Below are positions 40,800 to 51,605 of a stretch of DNA of 64,000 bases, in pieces. The position numbers and the translations under genes are program-made. Source of the stretch: Exiguobacterium mexicanum (lineage in GTDB: Bacteria; Bacillota; Bacilli; Exiguobacteriales; Exiguobacteriaceae); contig NZ_CP040676.1 in NCBI RefSeq assembly GCF_005960665.1, forward strand, positions 1,622,501-1,686,500. Direction: 5' to 3'. The notes under the pieces are model-generated. The model was given only the letters and a program-made list of their open reading frames with translations. It searched no databases and was not told the DNA's origin. Numbering within the stretch: position 1 is the first letter of the stretch; each line of letters opens with the position of its first letter.

Positions 40800-41945
40800 T
40801 TAGTTACGGCGTTGTCTTACGAACGCTGGGATGTTGATCGTCTCGTCTGGGACGTCCCCGCCATAGACCGGTCTATGGAAGTTCCCTTCATCTTGTGGCG
40901 CAGCTTCTTGCGTTTTCGGTTGAGCCTCACGGTTCACTTCAGCTTCCGGTTTTTTCTTCGGTTGCTGGAGGAACGGGTTCGTCCCTTGCGCTTCTTCTGC
41001 GAATTCAGTTGCGATCACGGTTACGATGATCTCGTCGTTCAAGTTTTCGTTGATGACCGAACCGAAAATCAAGTTCACTTCTTCATCAGCGGCACTTTGT
41101 ACGATTTGAGCAGCTTCCGTGACTTCGAACAAGCTGAGGCTAAGTCCGCCTGTGATGTTCATCAAGACACCTTTCGCGCCTTCGATTGAAGACTCGAGAA
41201 GTGGAGATGAGATGGCTTTCTTCGCTGCCTCGACGGCACGGTTCTCGCCTGTCGCGACACCGACACCCATGAGGGCCGAGCCTTTTTCTGTCATGATCGT
41301 CTTCACGTCAGCGAAGTCGAGGTTGATGAGTCCAGGGATGGCGATCAAGTCTGTGATCCCTTGGACACCTTGACGAAGGACATTATCCGCTTCACGGAAC
41401 GCTTCGATCATCGGCGTATTGCGCTCGACGATTTCAAGCAACTTATCGTTCGGAATAACGATGAGTGTATCCACTTTTTCTTTGAACGCTTGAATCCCGT
41501 GTTGGGCGTGTTGCATCCGTTTGCGTCCTTCGAACATGAACGGTTTTGTGACGACACCGACCGTGAGCGCTCCGATTTCTTTCGAAATCTCAGCGATGAC
41601 AGGTGCAGCCCCAGTCCCGGTTCCTCCGCCCATACCTGCTGTGACGAAGACCATGTCGGCGCCATCAAGCGCTTCAATCAACTGTTCACGGCTCTCTTCT
41701 GCCGCTTTTTTCCCGATATCAGGATTTGCGCCGGCACCGAGGCCACGCGTCAATTTCGCGCCAAGTTGAAGCTTAACGTCTGCTTTTGACATGTTGAGTG
41801 CTTGCGCGTCTGTGTTGACGGCGATGAACTCGACACCTTGCACTCCGTGCTCGATCATACGGTTGACGGCGTTTGAACCGCCACCACCGACTCCAATTAC
41901 TTTAATTTTTGCTACGGCGTCAATCGCCTCATCAAAGTACATCAT
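40800..41945 (-). CDS. ftsZ: Cell division GTPase FtsZ
   Basis: 381 residues. Tubulin signature GGGTGTG (106-112), N-terminal [11 protein letters not shown], a variable linker and the C-terminal [13 protein letters not shown] peptide that binds FtsA and SepF. AGGGGGAT lies before the ATG. A TTGACG in the ftsA-ftsZ gap may be a weak extra promoter. Confidence 0.99.
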   Translation of the reverse strand: MMYFDEAIDAVAKIKVIGVGGGGSNAVNRMIEHGVQGVEFIAVNTDAQALNMSKADVKLQLGAKLTRGLGAGANPDIGKKAAEESREQLIEALDGADMVFVTAGMGGGTGTGAAPVIAEISKEIGALTVGVVTKPFMFEGRKRMQHAQHGIQAFKEKVDTLIVIPNDKLLEIVERNTPMIEAFREADNVLRQGVQGITDLIAIPGLINLDFADVKTIMTEKGSALMGVGVATGENRAVEAAKKAISSPLLESSIEGAKGVLMNITGGLSLSLFEVTEAAQIVQSAADEEVNLIFGSVINENLNDEIIVTVIATEFAEEAQGTNPFLQQPKKKPEAEVNREAQPKTQEAAPQDEGNFHRPVYGGDVPDETINIPAFVRQRRN

Positions 41946-41993
41946 TTCAGGTATCCCCCTACGTAATTTCCAATTGTTAACACAACGTCAAGT

Positions 41994-43289
41994 TTACACG
42001 CCAAATAGTTTTTCCATTAAGCGGCCAAATCCATTTTTCGTTTCGCGATCGTCCCGCTCCAAATCCACGTCGTGTTCGTGGTCGTGGTCGTTTGGCATCG
42101 TGCCGTCCGGTTTCGTGACGGTCACGCGCTCTTCCGGCTTTTCAAGTCGTGACTTCGAGACGTGATGATCGCTCATAAGCACGTACTTGAGGACGCCGAC
42201 CGCGGTCGCGTATTTCGGGTGTCTGACGCCAATCGACGAAGGCTGATACAGTCTCGTCGTTTGACCCATAACACGAGTCGCCAATTCTTGGATGCCAGGT
42301 AAAGCAGCGGCCCCACCGCAGAGGAGATATCCTCCACTGAGCGTCGGGACGCCTACCTTTTGCACTCTATTCAACACAAGTGTAAACATTTCCTCTATTC
42401 TTGCCTCTAAAACATAACTAATTTCTGCTTGCGGTTCGAACGTGACTTCTCCGTTAATGTTCGTGAACGAGAAGCCCTCGGATGCGTCGGCCATTTCTTC
42501 AAGGGCGAGTCCGTATTCTTCTTTCGCCACTTTGGCGTCCTGGTATTTACAGTTGAGCTTGTAAACCAAGTCGCGTGTCATATGATCGCCTCCGACAGGA
42601 AGGATATATGAGTAGACAAGGTCGCCCCGATAGAAGACAGAGACGGTTGTCTTTTCATGTCCGATATCGATCAATCCGATACCAAGATCGATTTCGTCGA
42701 CAGATGCCGCGCTCATACCGAGTGCCAAGTTGCCGAGGACGAACCCTTCGAGTTTCAGACCCGCTCGTTCGATGGAGCGACGAATGCTATGTAAAATCGT
42801 CTTCGAACCAGTTACCATCTTCCCGTGCATCTCTAAACGATAGCCGAGCATTCCCCGAGGATCGACGACACCTGTCTGTTGATCGACCGTGAATGACGAC
42901 GGGATCACATCGATGACGCTCATCTCGTCCGGCAAGCGCATGACTTGCGCCGAGTTGATGACTTCGATGACGTCTGTATCCGTGATTTCTTGGTCTTCTC
43001 GTTTGACCGACGCGATTCCGTGACATGGGGCGATTTGGATATGTTCCCCTTCGATGGCAACATATACCGACCGAATTTGATCACCGAGTGCCGCTTCGGC
43101 ATGTTCGACGGCTTGTTTGATGGCTTGAACCGTCTTATCGATGTCGACGACGGCGCCACGTTTTACTCCTGCAGACGGGGCACACCCCTCCGCCAAAATG
43201 TTAAGCGTTCCCCCGAGTAATTCACCCACGACGAGCTTAATTTCTGACGTTCCTATATCCAATGCGGCCACATAACCATTCGCTTCCAA
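41994..43289 (-). CDS. ftsA: Cell division protein FtsA
   Basis: 431 residues, starting at a TTG (43289) eight bases after GGAGGTG; no in-frame ATG fits. Actin fold with AALDIGTSEIKLVVGE and GGGAAxxPGI-like LCGGAAALPGI, and a C-terminal amphipathic helix FGRLMEKLFGV that anchors FtsZ to the membrane. Confidence 0.97.
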   Translation of the reverse strand: MEANGYVAALDIGTSEIKLVVGELLGGTLNILAEGCAPSAGVKRGAVVDIDKTVQAIKQAVEHAEAALGDQIRSVYVAIEGEHIQIAPCHGIASVKREDQEITDTDVIEVINSAQVMRLPDEMSVIDVIPSSFTVDQQTGVVDPRGMLGYRLEMHGKMVTGSKTILHSIRRSIERAGLKLEGFVLGNLALGMSAASVDEIDLGIGLIDIGHEKTTVSVFYRGDLVYSYILPVGGDHMTRDLVYKLNCKYQDAKVAKEEYGLALEEMADASEGFSFTNINGEVTFEPQAEISYVLEARIEEMFTLVLNRVQKVGVPTLSGGYLLCGGAAALPGIQELATRVMGQTTRLYQPSSIGVRHPKYATAVGVLKYVLMSDHHVSKSRLEKPEERVTVTKPDGTMPNDHDHEHDVDLERDDRETKNGFGRLMEKLFGV

Positions 43290-43473
43290 AAGGGAAACAC
43301 CTCCGCGCTTTAATTTCTAAACTTGAATTCCGTTACATTGTTACAGATATCCAAAAATATTGTTAGGTCCGGCAAGATATCTCACGTCTAAGTTTACAAC
43401 AAATAAGATAGTGAGAAAAGGTAGAATCCTACAAATTAAGCGGTTTTGGGGTGTCAATTCGATTACAATCGAT

Positions 43474-43505
43474 AAAAAAACAGCCCTTATGTGTCTAAGG
43501 ACTGT
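43474..43505 (-). terminator. Terminator after divIB
   Basis: On minus, ACAGTCCTTA - GACACA - TAAGGGCTGT then TTTTTTT. It separates divIB from ftsA. The rest of the 227-base gap must hold an ftsA promoter; TTGTTG-17-TATCTT is the best candidate but weak. Confidence 0.85.
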
Positions 43506-43516
43506 AAAATATCAGA

Positions 43517-44287
43517 TTATTCTTTCGGTTTTTCATACGGGACGAAATAATATCCGCCATCCATGACGACAGTTCCTCGTTGTCCTTTTGGAATGTTTTC
43601 ATAGATTTCACCGTATTTGGAGACGGTTTGACTGAGCTTGAACGTCGGCGTTTGAATCGTGTTGCCGTCGTTCATATAAATCTCATATCGGGTCGATTCC
43701 CCGTCTTGTTTCGAGAACACGATCTCCGACATCCGGGCCCGCATCGCGTCATCAACTTGTTCAAGCTCAGTCGCGATTTTTTCGAGTTCCGTTTTATCCG
43801 TGAATTCACGCAAGAGTGGACCGTCCTTTAACTTCTCAGGGTCGGTGATACCGCCAGTCGGATGAAGCGAGCCATCGGCAAGTACCACGACTTCTTCTTG
43901 ATCCGTCCGCGAGTACGCGATCATCTTTTCTTCTTCGACATCGATTGTCACGATGTTATACCATGAGCGGTCGACGTCGACATCTTTCACGCCAGGCACG
44001 GCGCGGAGTTCTCGTTCAATCTCCTTCGGTGACACTTGAACGATTTTTGTGGACGTATCGATGTCCGTCCCGGCGAGCACGTACGCTTCTGTCAGCCAGG
44101 ACAGACCGTTCACGTTCACCGCCTTCACGTCAGAGACCGACGTCTGCATATATACGACGAGTGCGATCAGCACCGCGAATAAGATCAAGATGGTCGACAA
44201 GCGTCGGTTCGCTTTTTTACGACGCTGATCTTTCATATACGGGATACGGTCTTCTAAACTACGAACGGTGTTCTGACGTGTCTCCAT
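43517..44287 (-). CDS. divIB: Cell division protein DivIB/FtsQ
   Basis: 256 residues. Cytoplasmic N-terminus, one TM helix (~29-48), then a POTRA domain (~50-120, VKAVNVNGLSWLTEAYVLAGTDID) and the beta domain. It forms a complex with FtsL and DivIC at the septum. It follows murG. Confidence 0.93.
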   Translation of the reverse strand: METRQNTVRSLEDRIPYMKDQRRKKANRRLSTILILFAVLIALVVYMQTSVSDVKAVNVNGLSWLTEAYVLAGTDIDTSTKIVQVSPKEIERELRAVPGVKDVDVDRSWYNIVTIDVEEEKMIAYSRTDQEEVVVLADGSLHPTGGITDPEKLKDGPLLREFTDKTELEKIATELEQVDDAMRARMSEIVFSKQDGESTRYEIYMNDGNTIQTPTFKLSQTVSKYGEIYENIPKGQRGTVVMDGGYYFVPYEKPKE

Positions 44288-44299
44288 GTCTATTCTCCT

Positions 44300-45376
44300 T
44301 TATCGGCGGACTTCTTCGACGAGGTCGGCGAGTGATTCCGCAGCTTGCGGGAATCCTAGCCGTTTCGATGCTTCTGCCATCTCAGTATGATGTGCCAATA
44401 CGTGACGGATCGACTTGACGAGTGTCTCGCCCGTCAAGTCTCCTTCTTTGATCAATTCGGCCGCGCCGCTCTCAACGAGGGCTGACGCATTTTTCGTCTG
44501 ATGATCGGCCGTCACATACGGGCTCGGAATCAAGATGCTCGGTAGACCGAGCGCGGTCAACTCCGAGATCGTCGACGCGCCGGCCCGTGACACGACGAGG
44601 CTCGCGCAAGCGAGAAGCTCAGGCATATCGTAGACGTATGGCAAGACATGGACGTTTTCAGCTGTTGGCGCGGTGGTCACGACGTTGTCGTAGTGCACGT
44701 TCCCGGTCACGTAGAGCACGTTCACCGGTTCAGCCGCGAGCTCGGGAATAGCTTCGATGACAGCGCGATTGATCGCTTCTGCCCCGCGGCTTCCGCCGTA
44801 AATCAAGACGATCGGCCGCTCATCGATCCCGTACTCGGCACGGACGGCCGCCTCATCTACGGTCGTCTTCAACACTTCGCTCCCACGCGGGTTTCCGATG
44901 ACGCGAACGTTGGCTCCGGGAAACTGCGACTCAGAACCGGCGAACGACAAGGCGACGCGGTCGGCTTTCTTCGAGAGGAACTTGTTCGTCAAGCCCGGGA
45001 TGCTGTTCTGTTCATGCAAGATGGTCGGAATTCCGAGCTGCTGTGCCGTAAAGACGACCGGTCCTGAGACGAAGCCACCCGTTCCGATGACGACATCCGG
45101 ACGAAACGTCTTCATCTCTTTACGTAACGTGAGGACGGATTGAATGAACCAATACGCCGTCTTGATGTTGTCTAGCGATAGAGAACGTTTTAGTCCGGCA
45201 ATCCGGATCGATTTGAACGGGACGCCCGCCCGTGGAACGAGGTCAGCCTCGAGACCGTTCTCAGTCCCGATATAAAGCACCTCGAGGTTCGGGTGCCTCG
45301 CTTTGAGTGTGTCGAGAAGAGCGAGTGCCGGGTAGATATGTCCACCCGTCCCTCCACCAGAAATCATAACTTTCAT
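44300..45376 (-). CDS. murG: UDP-GlcNAc:undecaprenyl-PP-MurNAc-pentapeptide GlcNAc transferase
   Basis: 358 residues. GGTGGHIYPA near the N-terminus, LHEQNSIPG and the C-terminal SRAGASTISEL donor site. It makes lipid II from lipid I on the inner membrane face. ATGA overlap with murD. Confidence 0.98.
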   Translation of the reverse strand: MKVMISGGGTGGHIYPALALLDTLKARHPNLEVLYIGTENGLEADLVPRAGVPFKSIRIAGLKRSLSLDNIKTAYWFIQSVLTLRKEMKTFRPDVVIGTGGFVSGPVVFTAQQLGIPTILHEQNSIPGLTNKFLSKKADRVALSFAGSESQFPGANVRVIGNPRGSEVLKTTVDEAAVRAEYGIDERPIVLIYGGSRGAEAINRAVIEAIPELAAEPVNVLYVTGNVHYDNVVTTAPTAENVHVLPYVYDMPELLACASLVVSRAGASTISELTALGLPSILIPSPYVTADHQTKNASALVESGAAELIKEGDLTGETLVKSIRHVLAHHTEMAEASKRLGFPQAAESLADLVEEVRR

Positions 45377-46710
45377 CGATTGGCCTCCTCATATGAATTC
45401 ACGAGTCGGACGAAATGTTCGCCGCGCTCTTCGAACGTCTTATATTGATCCCAACTTGCACAAGCCGGCGATAATAAGATCACGTCATCAGTCGCCGACT
45501 GTTCGAACGCGAGCGGTACCGCCGCCTCGAGCGTAGCGACCGCGAACGACGGAATCAGCTCGGCCTCACCTAACGACTTGAACCGCTCTGCTGTCTCGCC
45601 ATAAGCGACAATCGCTTTGACCCGGCCGAGCGCCGGAACGAGAGAAGTGAGGTCGGCGCCACGTTCGAGTCCTCCGCACACCCAGACGATCGGGGCCTCG
45701 AAACCGTTCAATGCGGCTTCGGCGGCCACGTTGTTCGTCGCTTTCGAGTCGTTATACACCCGGCGGCCGAGCACTCGCCCGAGGCTCTCTGTACGGTGGG
45801 CCACTCCGCCGAACGTCTGAAGGACGCGTTCGATGTGTGCTCGCGGAATGTCGAACGGTTCGACGAGCAACAAGGCTGCCAACACGTTCTCGACGTTATG
45901 GGCCCCACCAAGGGCAAGGTCCTCGACGCGGATGACCGGTTCTCCATGAAGCGTGATCCAACCGTCCACTACGTGTGCGTCTCCACTGTCGTAACCGAAC
46001 GTTGAGACGGGAAGACCGGACGGGACACGTTTCATCACTTCCGTGTCGCTGCCTTTGACGACGACACGGTCTGCGGCCGTCATGTTCCGGAACAAGTTTC
46101 CTTTGGCATCGGCATACGAGTCAAAGTCGCCGTGGTAATCCAAATGCGCCGGTGACAAGTTCAACAGTGCCGCCGCTTGCGGATGGAACTGTTCGACGCC
46201 CATCAGTTGAAAGCTCGACAGCTCGATGACGATGACGTCACCCTGCTTCGCTTTCGATGCCACTTCGATGGCCGGGAAACCGATATTCCCTGCCACATGC
46301 ACCGGACGACTTCCCCCTTTAAGCAATTCGTGGACGAGCGTCGTCGTCGTCGTCTTCCCGTTCGAACCAGTGATGGCGACGAACATGGCATCGGTCGCCA
46401 AGTAGGCGAGCTCCACTTCTGTATAGATCGGGATGTTCCGCTCAAGCGCTGCTTGAAGGAGCGGGATGTGATACGGGATGCCCGGGTTTTTGACGATCAT
46501 ATCCGTCGTGTCGAGCAATTCGAGCGGATGGGAACCGAAGACGCCGTTGATGCCGAGCGCTTCGATTTTCATCCGTTCTTCCGTTGACGGTTCGCTCCCG
46601 GTATTGATGGTCACGTTCGCGCCGACATTTCTTAAGTAAGCGGCAGCGGCGATGCCGCTCCGTGCCGCGCCGAGTACGAGGACTCGTTTATCGTTCCACT
46701 GTTGTTGCAT
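45373..46710 (-). CDS. murD: UDP-MurNAc-L-alanine:D-glutamate ligase
   Basis: 445 residues from the ATG at 46710 with GGTGG five bases upstream; an ATG at 46722 has no ribosome site. ATP loop TGSNGKTTTT, KNPGIPYHIPLL and LSPAHLDYHGD. It adds D-Glu to the stem peptide. Confidence 0.96.
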   Translation of the reverse strand: MQQQWNDKRVLVLGAARSGIAAAAYLRNVGANVTINTGSEPSTEERMKIEALGINGVFGSHPLELLDTTDMIVKNPGIPYHIPLLQAALERNIPIYTEVELAYLATDAMFVAITGSNGKTTTTTLVHELLKGGSRPVHVAGNIGFPAIEVASKAKQGDVIVIELSSFQLMGVEQFHPQAAALLNLSPAHLDYHGDFDSYADAKGNLFRNMTAADRVVVKGSDTEVMKRVPSGLPVSTFGYDSGDAHVVDGWITLHGEPVIRVEDLALGGAHNVENVLAALLLVEPFDIPRAHIERVLQTFGGVAHRTESLGRVLGRRVYNDSKATNNVAAEAALNGFEAPIVWVCGGLERGADLTSLVPALGRVKAIVAYGETAERFKSLGEAELIPSFAVATLEAAVPLAFEQSATDDVILLSPACASWDQYKTFEERGEHFVRLVNSYEEANR

Positions 46711-46725
46711 GTCTTCCACCATCCA

Positions 46726-47685
46726 TTACATGAGTAGTAACGACAAGACTGCCGTGATCAAACTAATTCCACCGAACGTCAAGACGATGCGCCATTCTGA
46801 CCAACCGACCATTTCGAAATGGTGATGGATCGGGCTCATCTTAAAGATTCGTTTGCCCGTCGTCTTGAACGAGAGCACTTGCAAAATGACGCTGAGCGTC
46901 TCGATGACAAAGATGATACCGACAAAGACGAGCAACAACTCGAGCTTGAGCATAAGGGCGAGACCCGCGACCGCACCACCGAGGGCGAGCGACCCCGTGT
47001 CGCCCATGAAGATTTTTGCCGGGTATTTATTGAAGACGAGGAAACCGAGCAAGGCGCCGACGGCACTGAAGGCGAACCAAGCGATTCCGGCTTCATCTTG
47101 CCCGAGGGCATAGATGCCAAAGAAGGCGAACGTCGGGATGGCCGAGAACGAGACGAGACCGTCGAGACCGTCCGTCAAGTTGACCGCGTTCGAGAAACCG
47201 ACAAGCCAGAAGATGACGATGGCCACATAGAACCAACCCGTTTCAAACGCGATCGAGGTGAACGGGATTTGAATCGTCGTGTCGAGCTCCCCACCGAGTG
47301 AGAGGAACCAGACGAACAGGACGGAGACGACGATTTGGCCGATCAATTTCTGGAGCGATGTCAAACCGAGGTTACGTTTGTTGACGACTTTGATGTAGTC
47401 GTCAAGGAAGCCGATCACACCGAAGGCGAGTGTCACGAACAAGAGCGTCCCGAATCCGGCGACGGCTTCTCCGAAGACGACCGAGACGAGGAATCCGATG
47501 ATGAGGGCGAGCAAAATGACGATGCCTCCCATCGTCGGAGTGCCTGATTTCTTTTGATGCCAACCCGGACCTTCGTCACGGATTTCTTGGCCAAACTTTA
47601 AGTTACGCAGTGCCGGGATGGCCCGCGGCATGACGACCAATACGGTCAATAATGAACTGATTAAGACGATTAAACTGATTAGCAT
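46726..47685 (-). CDS. mraY: Phospho-MurNAc-pentapeptide transferase MraY
   Basis: 319 residues, ten TM helices. [22 protein letters not shown] and HHHFE, all conserved active-site pieces. It makes lipid I. Confidence 0.98.
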   Translation of the reverse strand: MLISLIVLISSLLTVLVVMPRAIPALRNLKFGQEIRDEGPGWHQKKSGTPTMGGIVILLALIIGFLVSVVFGEAVAGFGTLLFVTLAFGVIGFLDDYIKVVNKRNLGLTSLQKLIGQIVVSVLFVWFLSLGGELDTTIQIPFTSIAFETGWFYVAIVIFWLVGFSNAVNLTDGLDGLVSFSAIPTFAFFGIYALGQDEAGIAWFAFSAVGALLGFLVFNKYPAKIFMGDTGSLALGGAVAGLALMLKLELLLVFVGIIFVIETLSVILQVLSFKTTGKRIFKMSPIHHHFEMVGWSEWRIVLTFGGISLITAVLSLLLM

Positions 47686-47706
47686 GTTCGTACCTCACTA
47701 CTCTCT

Positions 47707-49014
47707 TTATTGAACTAAGCGCTCAAGCGCCAGTCCTCGCGATGCTTTTAACAATATCACAGTCTGGGGGCGTTGATAACTGCCGAGAAGCACTTTCGCT
47801 TCCTCGACGGTCGGCACCGTTGTCACGTTCACACGCGGGTCGGTAATGCCGTTCGCAATCCATTTCGCCTTCTCTCCGATGAGCACGCAATCTGTGACCG
47901 GGGCCGTGATGACACGGCCGACACTTTCGTGTTGCGTGACTTCATCTGCGCCAAGTTCATACATGTCCCCGAGGACGAGGACACGTCGCGTGAACCCTTC
48001 AAGTGTTTTCATCGTCTCGATGGCGGCGATCATCGAAGTCGGGCTGGCGTTATAGGCATCATTGATCAAGTGCGCATCACCGAACATCCGCTTCTCCATC
48101 CGCATCGATGTCAACTGGACCCGATCGAGTCCGCGTTGGATCGTATCGTGTCCCAATCCGAACTTGAGTCCGCAAGCGATCGCATAGGCAGCGTTGCGAA
48201 TTTGGTGGGCGCCGAGCACTTTCAATTCATACATCTCGTTGTTGTATCGGAAAATCGAAGCGTCAAACGTCGCCTCCACGACCTCGAGTTTGCCGTCAGC
48301 GGTCGCCTCATAACCGACGCGGTACCCGCCAGCTTCACTGAGGAGCGGCTCGTCGGCATCGACGATCAAGACGCCACCCGGTTTCAGACCGGCTTTGATC
48401 TCGAGTTTCGCCTTGGCGATGCCCTCGCGCCCCCCGACTTGTTCTCCGTGCGACTCTCCGATATTCGTGACGAAAGCGATATCCGGTTTAGCGAGCTTCG
48501 ACAACAATTCAATTTGACCGAATCCGTTCATCCCCATCTCGAGGACGGCGACTTCCGTATCGCGTGGCATCCGTAACACGGTGAGCGGCAAGCCGACATC
48601 CGAGTTGAAATTGCCTGCCGTCTTGTGTGTCTTAAACGTCTCGCCGAGCACGACGGCGATCATATCTTTCGTCGAGGTCTTTCCGTTCGATCCGGTGATG
48701 GCTACGACTTTTGGATCAATCTCTGCCAAGTAGCGGGCCGCCGCCTCTTGAAGCGCCTGAAGCGGCGATGCGACCGGAATGGCGACAATCCCTTCCGGCA
48801 ACGGCCGGTCTTGCTCCCAAAACGTCACGATCGCACCTTGTTTGACGGCAGCCTCGATATAATCGTGTCCATCGACACGCGCCCCGATGATTGGGACGAA
48901 CAAGCCGTCGGCGTTATCGTCTCGCGAGTCGGTTGCGACGTGGCGCACCTCACGCGTATCATCTGTCTTCATGCCGAACCAAGATGCGAGTGTTTGTATC
49001 GTCAACTGTTCCAT
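47707..49014 (-). CDS. murF: UDP-MurNAc-tripeptide:D-Ala-D-Ala ligase
   Basis: 435 residues from the ATG at 49014 (AGGAGG eight bases upstream). TGSNGKTSTKDM loop, then AGNFNSDVGLPLTVL and AVLEMGMNGFGQIELL, which mark MurF and not MurE. It sits where B. subtilis has spoVD-murE, between pbpB and mraY; murE is not in the window. Confidence 0.95.
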   Translation of the reverse strand: MEQLTIQTLASWFGMKTDDTREVRHVATDSRDDNADGLFVPIIGARVDGHDYIEAAVKQGAIVTFWEQDRPLPEGIVAIPVASPLQALQEAAARYLAEIDPKVVAITGSNGKTSTKDMIAVVLGETFKTHKTAGNFNSDVGLPLTVLRMPRDTEVAVLEMGMNGFGQIELLSKLAKPDIAFVTNIGESHGEQVGGREGIAKAKLEIKAGLKPGGVLIVDADEPLLSEAGGYRVGYEATADGKLEVVEATFDASIFRYNNEMYELKVLGAHQIRNAAYAIACGLKFGLGHDTIQRGLDRVQLTSMRMEKRMFGDAHLINDAYNASPTSMIAAIETMKTLEGFTRRVLVLGDMYELGADEVTQHESVGRVITAPVTDCVLIGEKAKWIANGITDPRVNVTTVPTVEEAKVLLGSYQRPQTVILLKASRGLALERLVQ

Positions 49015-49034
49015 AACCATTTCCTCCTGTGACA

Positions 49035-49070
49035 AAGGAAAAGAGAGCCGAGGCCCTCTTCATCCCTTTG
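49035..49070 (-). terminator. Hairpin between pbpB and murF
   Basis: On minus, an imperfect stem AAAGG-GATG-AAGAGGGCC / GGCTCTCTTTTCCTTT. It lacks a long T-run, so it could be a weak terminator or an mRNA processing site. Confidence 0.4.
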
Positions 49071-49072
49071 CG

Positions 49073-51220
49073 TTAGTTCGACGGTGACTGGAGCTTCACT
49101 TTTAACGTTGCCCCGGTCTTGACAGGCTTGCCTTTCCCAATCGACTGGGACGTGACGAAGCCGGTACCGTCTATTTCTAAATTCAATTGGTAAAGTGTCG
49201 CCAACCGTTTCACATCACGGAGCGACCAACCTTTCAAGACCGGCATCGTGAACGACTCATCCGTCTTCAATAGCAAGCGCTCGCCGACGACGTACGGTTG
49301 ACCCTCGACCGGACTTTGCGCGATGACCGTTTCGCCACTGCCGAGTGACACCGGTGTGAATGCCGCCGCCTTGGCCGCCTTCACCGCCTCGTCACGGCCT
49401 TGCCCGACGAATGACTCTGTCGTCTTCGTCGACGCATCGATCGTCTTCGCCTGTTTGTCTGGCTCGACACTCCGGTAACGGAGCGCGACGTCCATCACGT
49501 CTTTGAACAGCGGTGCCATGATGCGTGGTCCCGTCGTCGACGAGTCGCTGTTCGGACGGTCGACGGCGATATACATGACGAGTTCTGGATCGTCCTCCGG
49601 CGCCATGCCGACGAACGAATGGATATATTGTCCACTCAAATACTTCCCGTTCTCCGCAATTTGCGCGGTCCCGGTTTTCCCGATGACGCGGTAGTTGTCA
49701 AGGGCGTACAATTGCCCCGTCCCGACGTCACTATTGACGACGCCGTCAAGTGCTTCCCGCGTCTGTTTTGCCGCCTCGGCTGTAATTGGCTGTCCGACGA
49801 TTTTCGGATTCGTCGTCCGAATCGTCTCGCCCGTCTCACGGTTCACGACTTTTTTAATGACATGAGGTTGCTTCATCGTCCCATCGGTCGCGATGGCCGA
49901 CGTCGCTTGCAAGATTTGCATTGGCGTGACGGCCGTCGATTGACCCCATGCTGTGATCAAGACGTTGAGCGGGCTCTCGAAATCGAACTGGCTGTTGACC
50001 TCGCCCGGTAAATCGACGCCCGTGCGTTGGTCGAACTTGAACGCTTTGAAATAATCCTCGTAGCGACTGAGTCCGAGCCGTTCGTTCGCCAATATCGAAA
50101 AGGCGACGTTCGACGAGTGCCAGACGCCTTCTACCATAGGAATCGTACCCCATCCGGTAATGTTGTAATCATTGAATACGGTCTTGCCATACTTATATGA
50201 ACCCGACTTGTACAGTTCGTTCGGGTTGTAGACACCTTCGTTGATGGCAGCGGCCAACGTGAAGATCTTCATCGTCGACCCCGGCTCGAAGCGGGACGAT
50301 ACCGAGAAGTTGCTGTATGAGCTGATTTCACGCGTGTTCGGATCGAATGATGGGCGGTCCGACAAGGCGATGATTTCGCCGGTCTTCGGGTCCATAATGA
50401 TCGCCGTCGCATTCTTCGGCTTGTACTCTTTATACAGCTCTTCCATCTTCGTATCGAGCAGCTGTTGAATGCGGTGATCGATCGTCAGTTGGACGTCCGC
50501 CCCATCTTCCGGGTCAACCTTCAATTGCTCGTCACTCGAGACGAGTTGACGGCCGGCCAAATCTTTCTCGAACCGATACAGCCCATACGACTCGCTCAAG
50601 ACGTCATTGAGTGACTTTTCAATCCCGAGTTCTCCAACGAGTTCGATCCGCCCATTCTGGTCAATCTTTTGGGCGTATCCGACGACGCTTGATGCGAACA
50701 CTTTGTTCGGATAATAGCGTTTCGGTTCTTCGACGAACGTGATCCCGGGAATCTTGAACGTTTCAATCTCTTCTTTTTGTTCGACCGTCAAATCACGACC
50801 CGGCACGCCGAACTCGATTTGCCCACGGTCTTTGTTTTGCTCGAGCCGTTTCAAGATGTCACCTTCCGTCATCGGAAGCACGGTCGCAAGTTGCTTCGCG
50901 GCCTCAGGAAACGCTTCGGGCATGAGCGTCTTGTTTTCTACCCGCTCGCCGCCGAGCTTCAACACGGCCACGACTCGGTACGACGGGATGTTGATGGCGA
51001 TTGGTTGTCCAAACCGATCAAAAATCTCGCCCCGCTCCGCTTTTAACGTACTGACCGCTTTCCAGCGTTCTTCCTCGGCGAAGGCGAGCATGTTTTCCCC
51101 TTTGTACGTCTGGAAGACGGACAAATAAAGGAACCAACCGACAAAAAATAAAAAGAGTGGTGTGAAGCAAACAATCGCCACCCACGCCACTCTTTTTTTA
51201 CTCTGTTGTAGAGAATTCAT
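49073..51220 (-). CDS. pbpB: Division transpeptidase PBP2B
   Basis: 715 residues. One TM helix (~13-35), dimerisation domain, transpeptidase with S315-T-M-K318, S369-S-N371 and K515-T-G517, and two C-terminal PASTA domains (~590-715). It cross-links septal peptidoglycan. Its ATG shares one base with the ftsL stop. Confidence 0.97.
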   Translation of the reverse strand: MNSLQQSKKRVAWVAIVCFTPLFLFFVGWFLYLSVFQTYKGENMLAFAEEERWKAVSTLKAERGEIFDRFGQPIAINIPSYRVVAVLKLGGERVENKTLMPEAFPEAAKQLATVLPMTEGDILKRLEQNKDRGQIEFGVPGRDLTVEQKEEIETFKIPGITFVEEPKRYYPNKVFASSVVGYAQKIDQNGRIELVGELGIEKSLNDVLSESYGLYRFEKDLAGRQLVSSDEQLKVDPEDGADVQLTIDHRIQQLLDTKMEELYKEYKPKNATAIIMDPKTGEIIALSDRPSFDPNTREISSYSNFSVSSRFEPGSTMKIFTLAAAINEGVYNPNELYKSGSYKYGKTVFNDYNITGWGTIPMVEGVWHSSNVAFSILANERLGLSRYEDYFKAFKFDQRTGVDLPGEVNSQFDFESPLNVLITAWGQSTAVTPMQILQATSAIATDGTMKQPHVIKKVVNRETGETIRTTNPKIVGQPITAEAAKQTREALDGVVNSDVGTGQLYALDNYRVIGKTGTAQIAENGKYLSGQYIHSFVGMAPEDDPELVMYIAVDRPNSDSSTTGPRIMAPLFKDVMDVALRYRSVEPDKQAKTIDASTKTTESFVGQGRDEAVKAAKAAAFTPVSLGSGETVIAQSPVEGQPYVVGERLLLKTDESFTMPVLKGWSLRDVKRLATLYQLNLEIDGTGFVTSQSIGKGKPVKTGATLKVKLQSPSN

Positions 51221-51582
51221 CAGTCAATCACCTTGACGTTGTTCTCATTGAATTGCATTCCGAGCTTTTCAGCAATCGCATAGATTCTCTCAGGTGAGCT
51301 TAGTTGGGCGATCTCATACTTCAATTCTTCATTCTCTTTCGCGATCGTGTTCGTCTCTTGTGTGATCAGAGCCGTGTCGCGCATGATGTTGTACGCTTCG
51401 TTATGTTTCGATACCGTGATGCCACCGAACAAGACAACTGAACAGATCATGGTCGGGTACAGGATGGATTCGAACAAAGTCAACGTACGTCGTTTTGGAG
51501 CTGGTATTGGTCGTTCTTGCGGAATCGGATTGCGATTCGGCGAAATTTGAGGCTGCAAAGCCTTGCGAGCAGCTTCTGGCAT
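51220..51582 (-). CDS. ftsL: Cell division protein FtsL
   Basis: 120 residues: a basic, Pro-rich cytoplasmic N-terminus, one TM helix (~37-56) and a short coiled coil (~60-115) ending in a conserved LGM. AGGAGGG ribosome site. Position between rsmH and pbpB identifies it. Confidence 0.93.
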   Translation of the reverse strand: MPEAARKALQPQISPNRNPIPQERPIPAPKRRTLTLFESILYPTMICSVVLFGGITVSKHNEAYNIMRDTALITQETNTIAKENEELKYEIAQLSSPERIYAIAEKLGMQFNENNVKVID

Positions 51583-51605
51583 CAGGTATCCCTCCTACGT
51601 ACAGT

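Noticed and set aside
43290-43516. A TTGACA at 43457-43452 as the ftsA promoter
   Set aside because: No acceptable -10 lies 16-18 bases downstream (TTGTAG is the best).
47773-48576. A 267-codon open frame on plus, antisense to murF, and similar long frames such as 24122-24865 antisense to carB
   Set aside because: They lie inside well-supported genes, lack ribosome sites, have low-complexity Arg/Asp-rich or Ser-rich products, and are expected from the codon bias of this GC-rich sequence.
47707-49014. Calling this gene murE because of its position
   Set aside because: AGNFNSDVGLPLTVL and AVLEMGMNGFGQI are MurF motifs, and no MurE amino-acid-specificity motif is seen.
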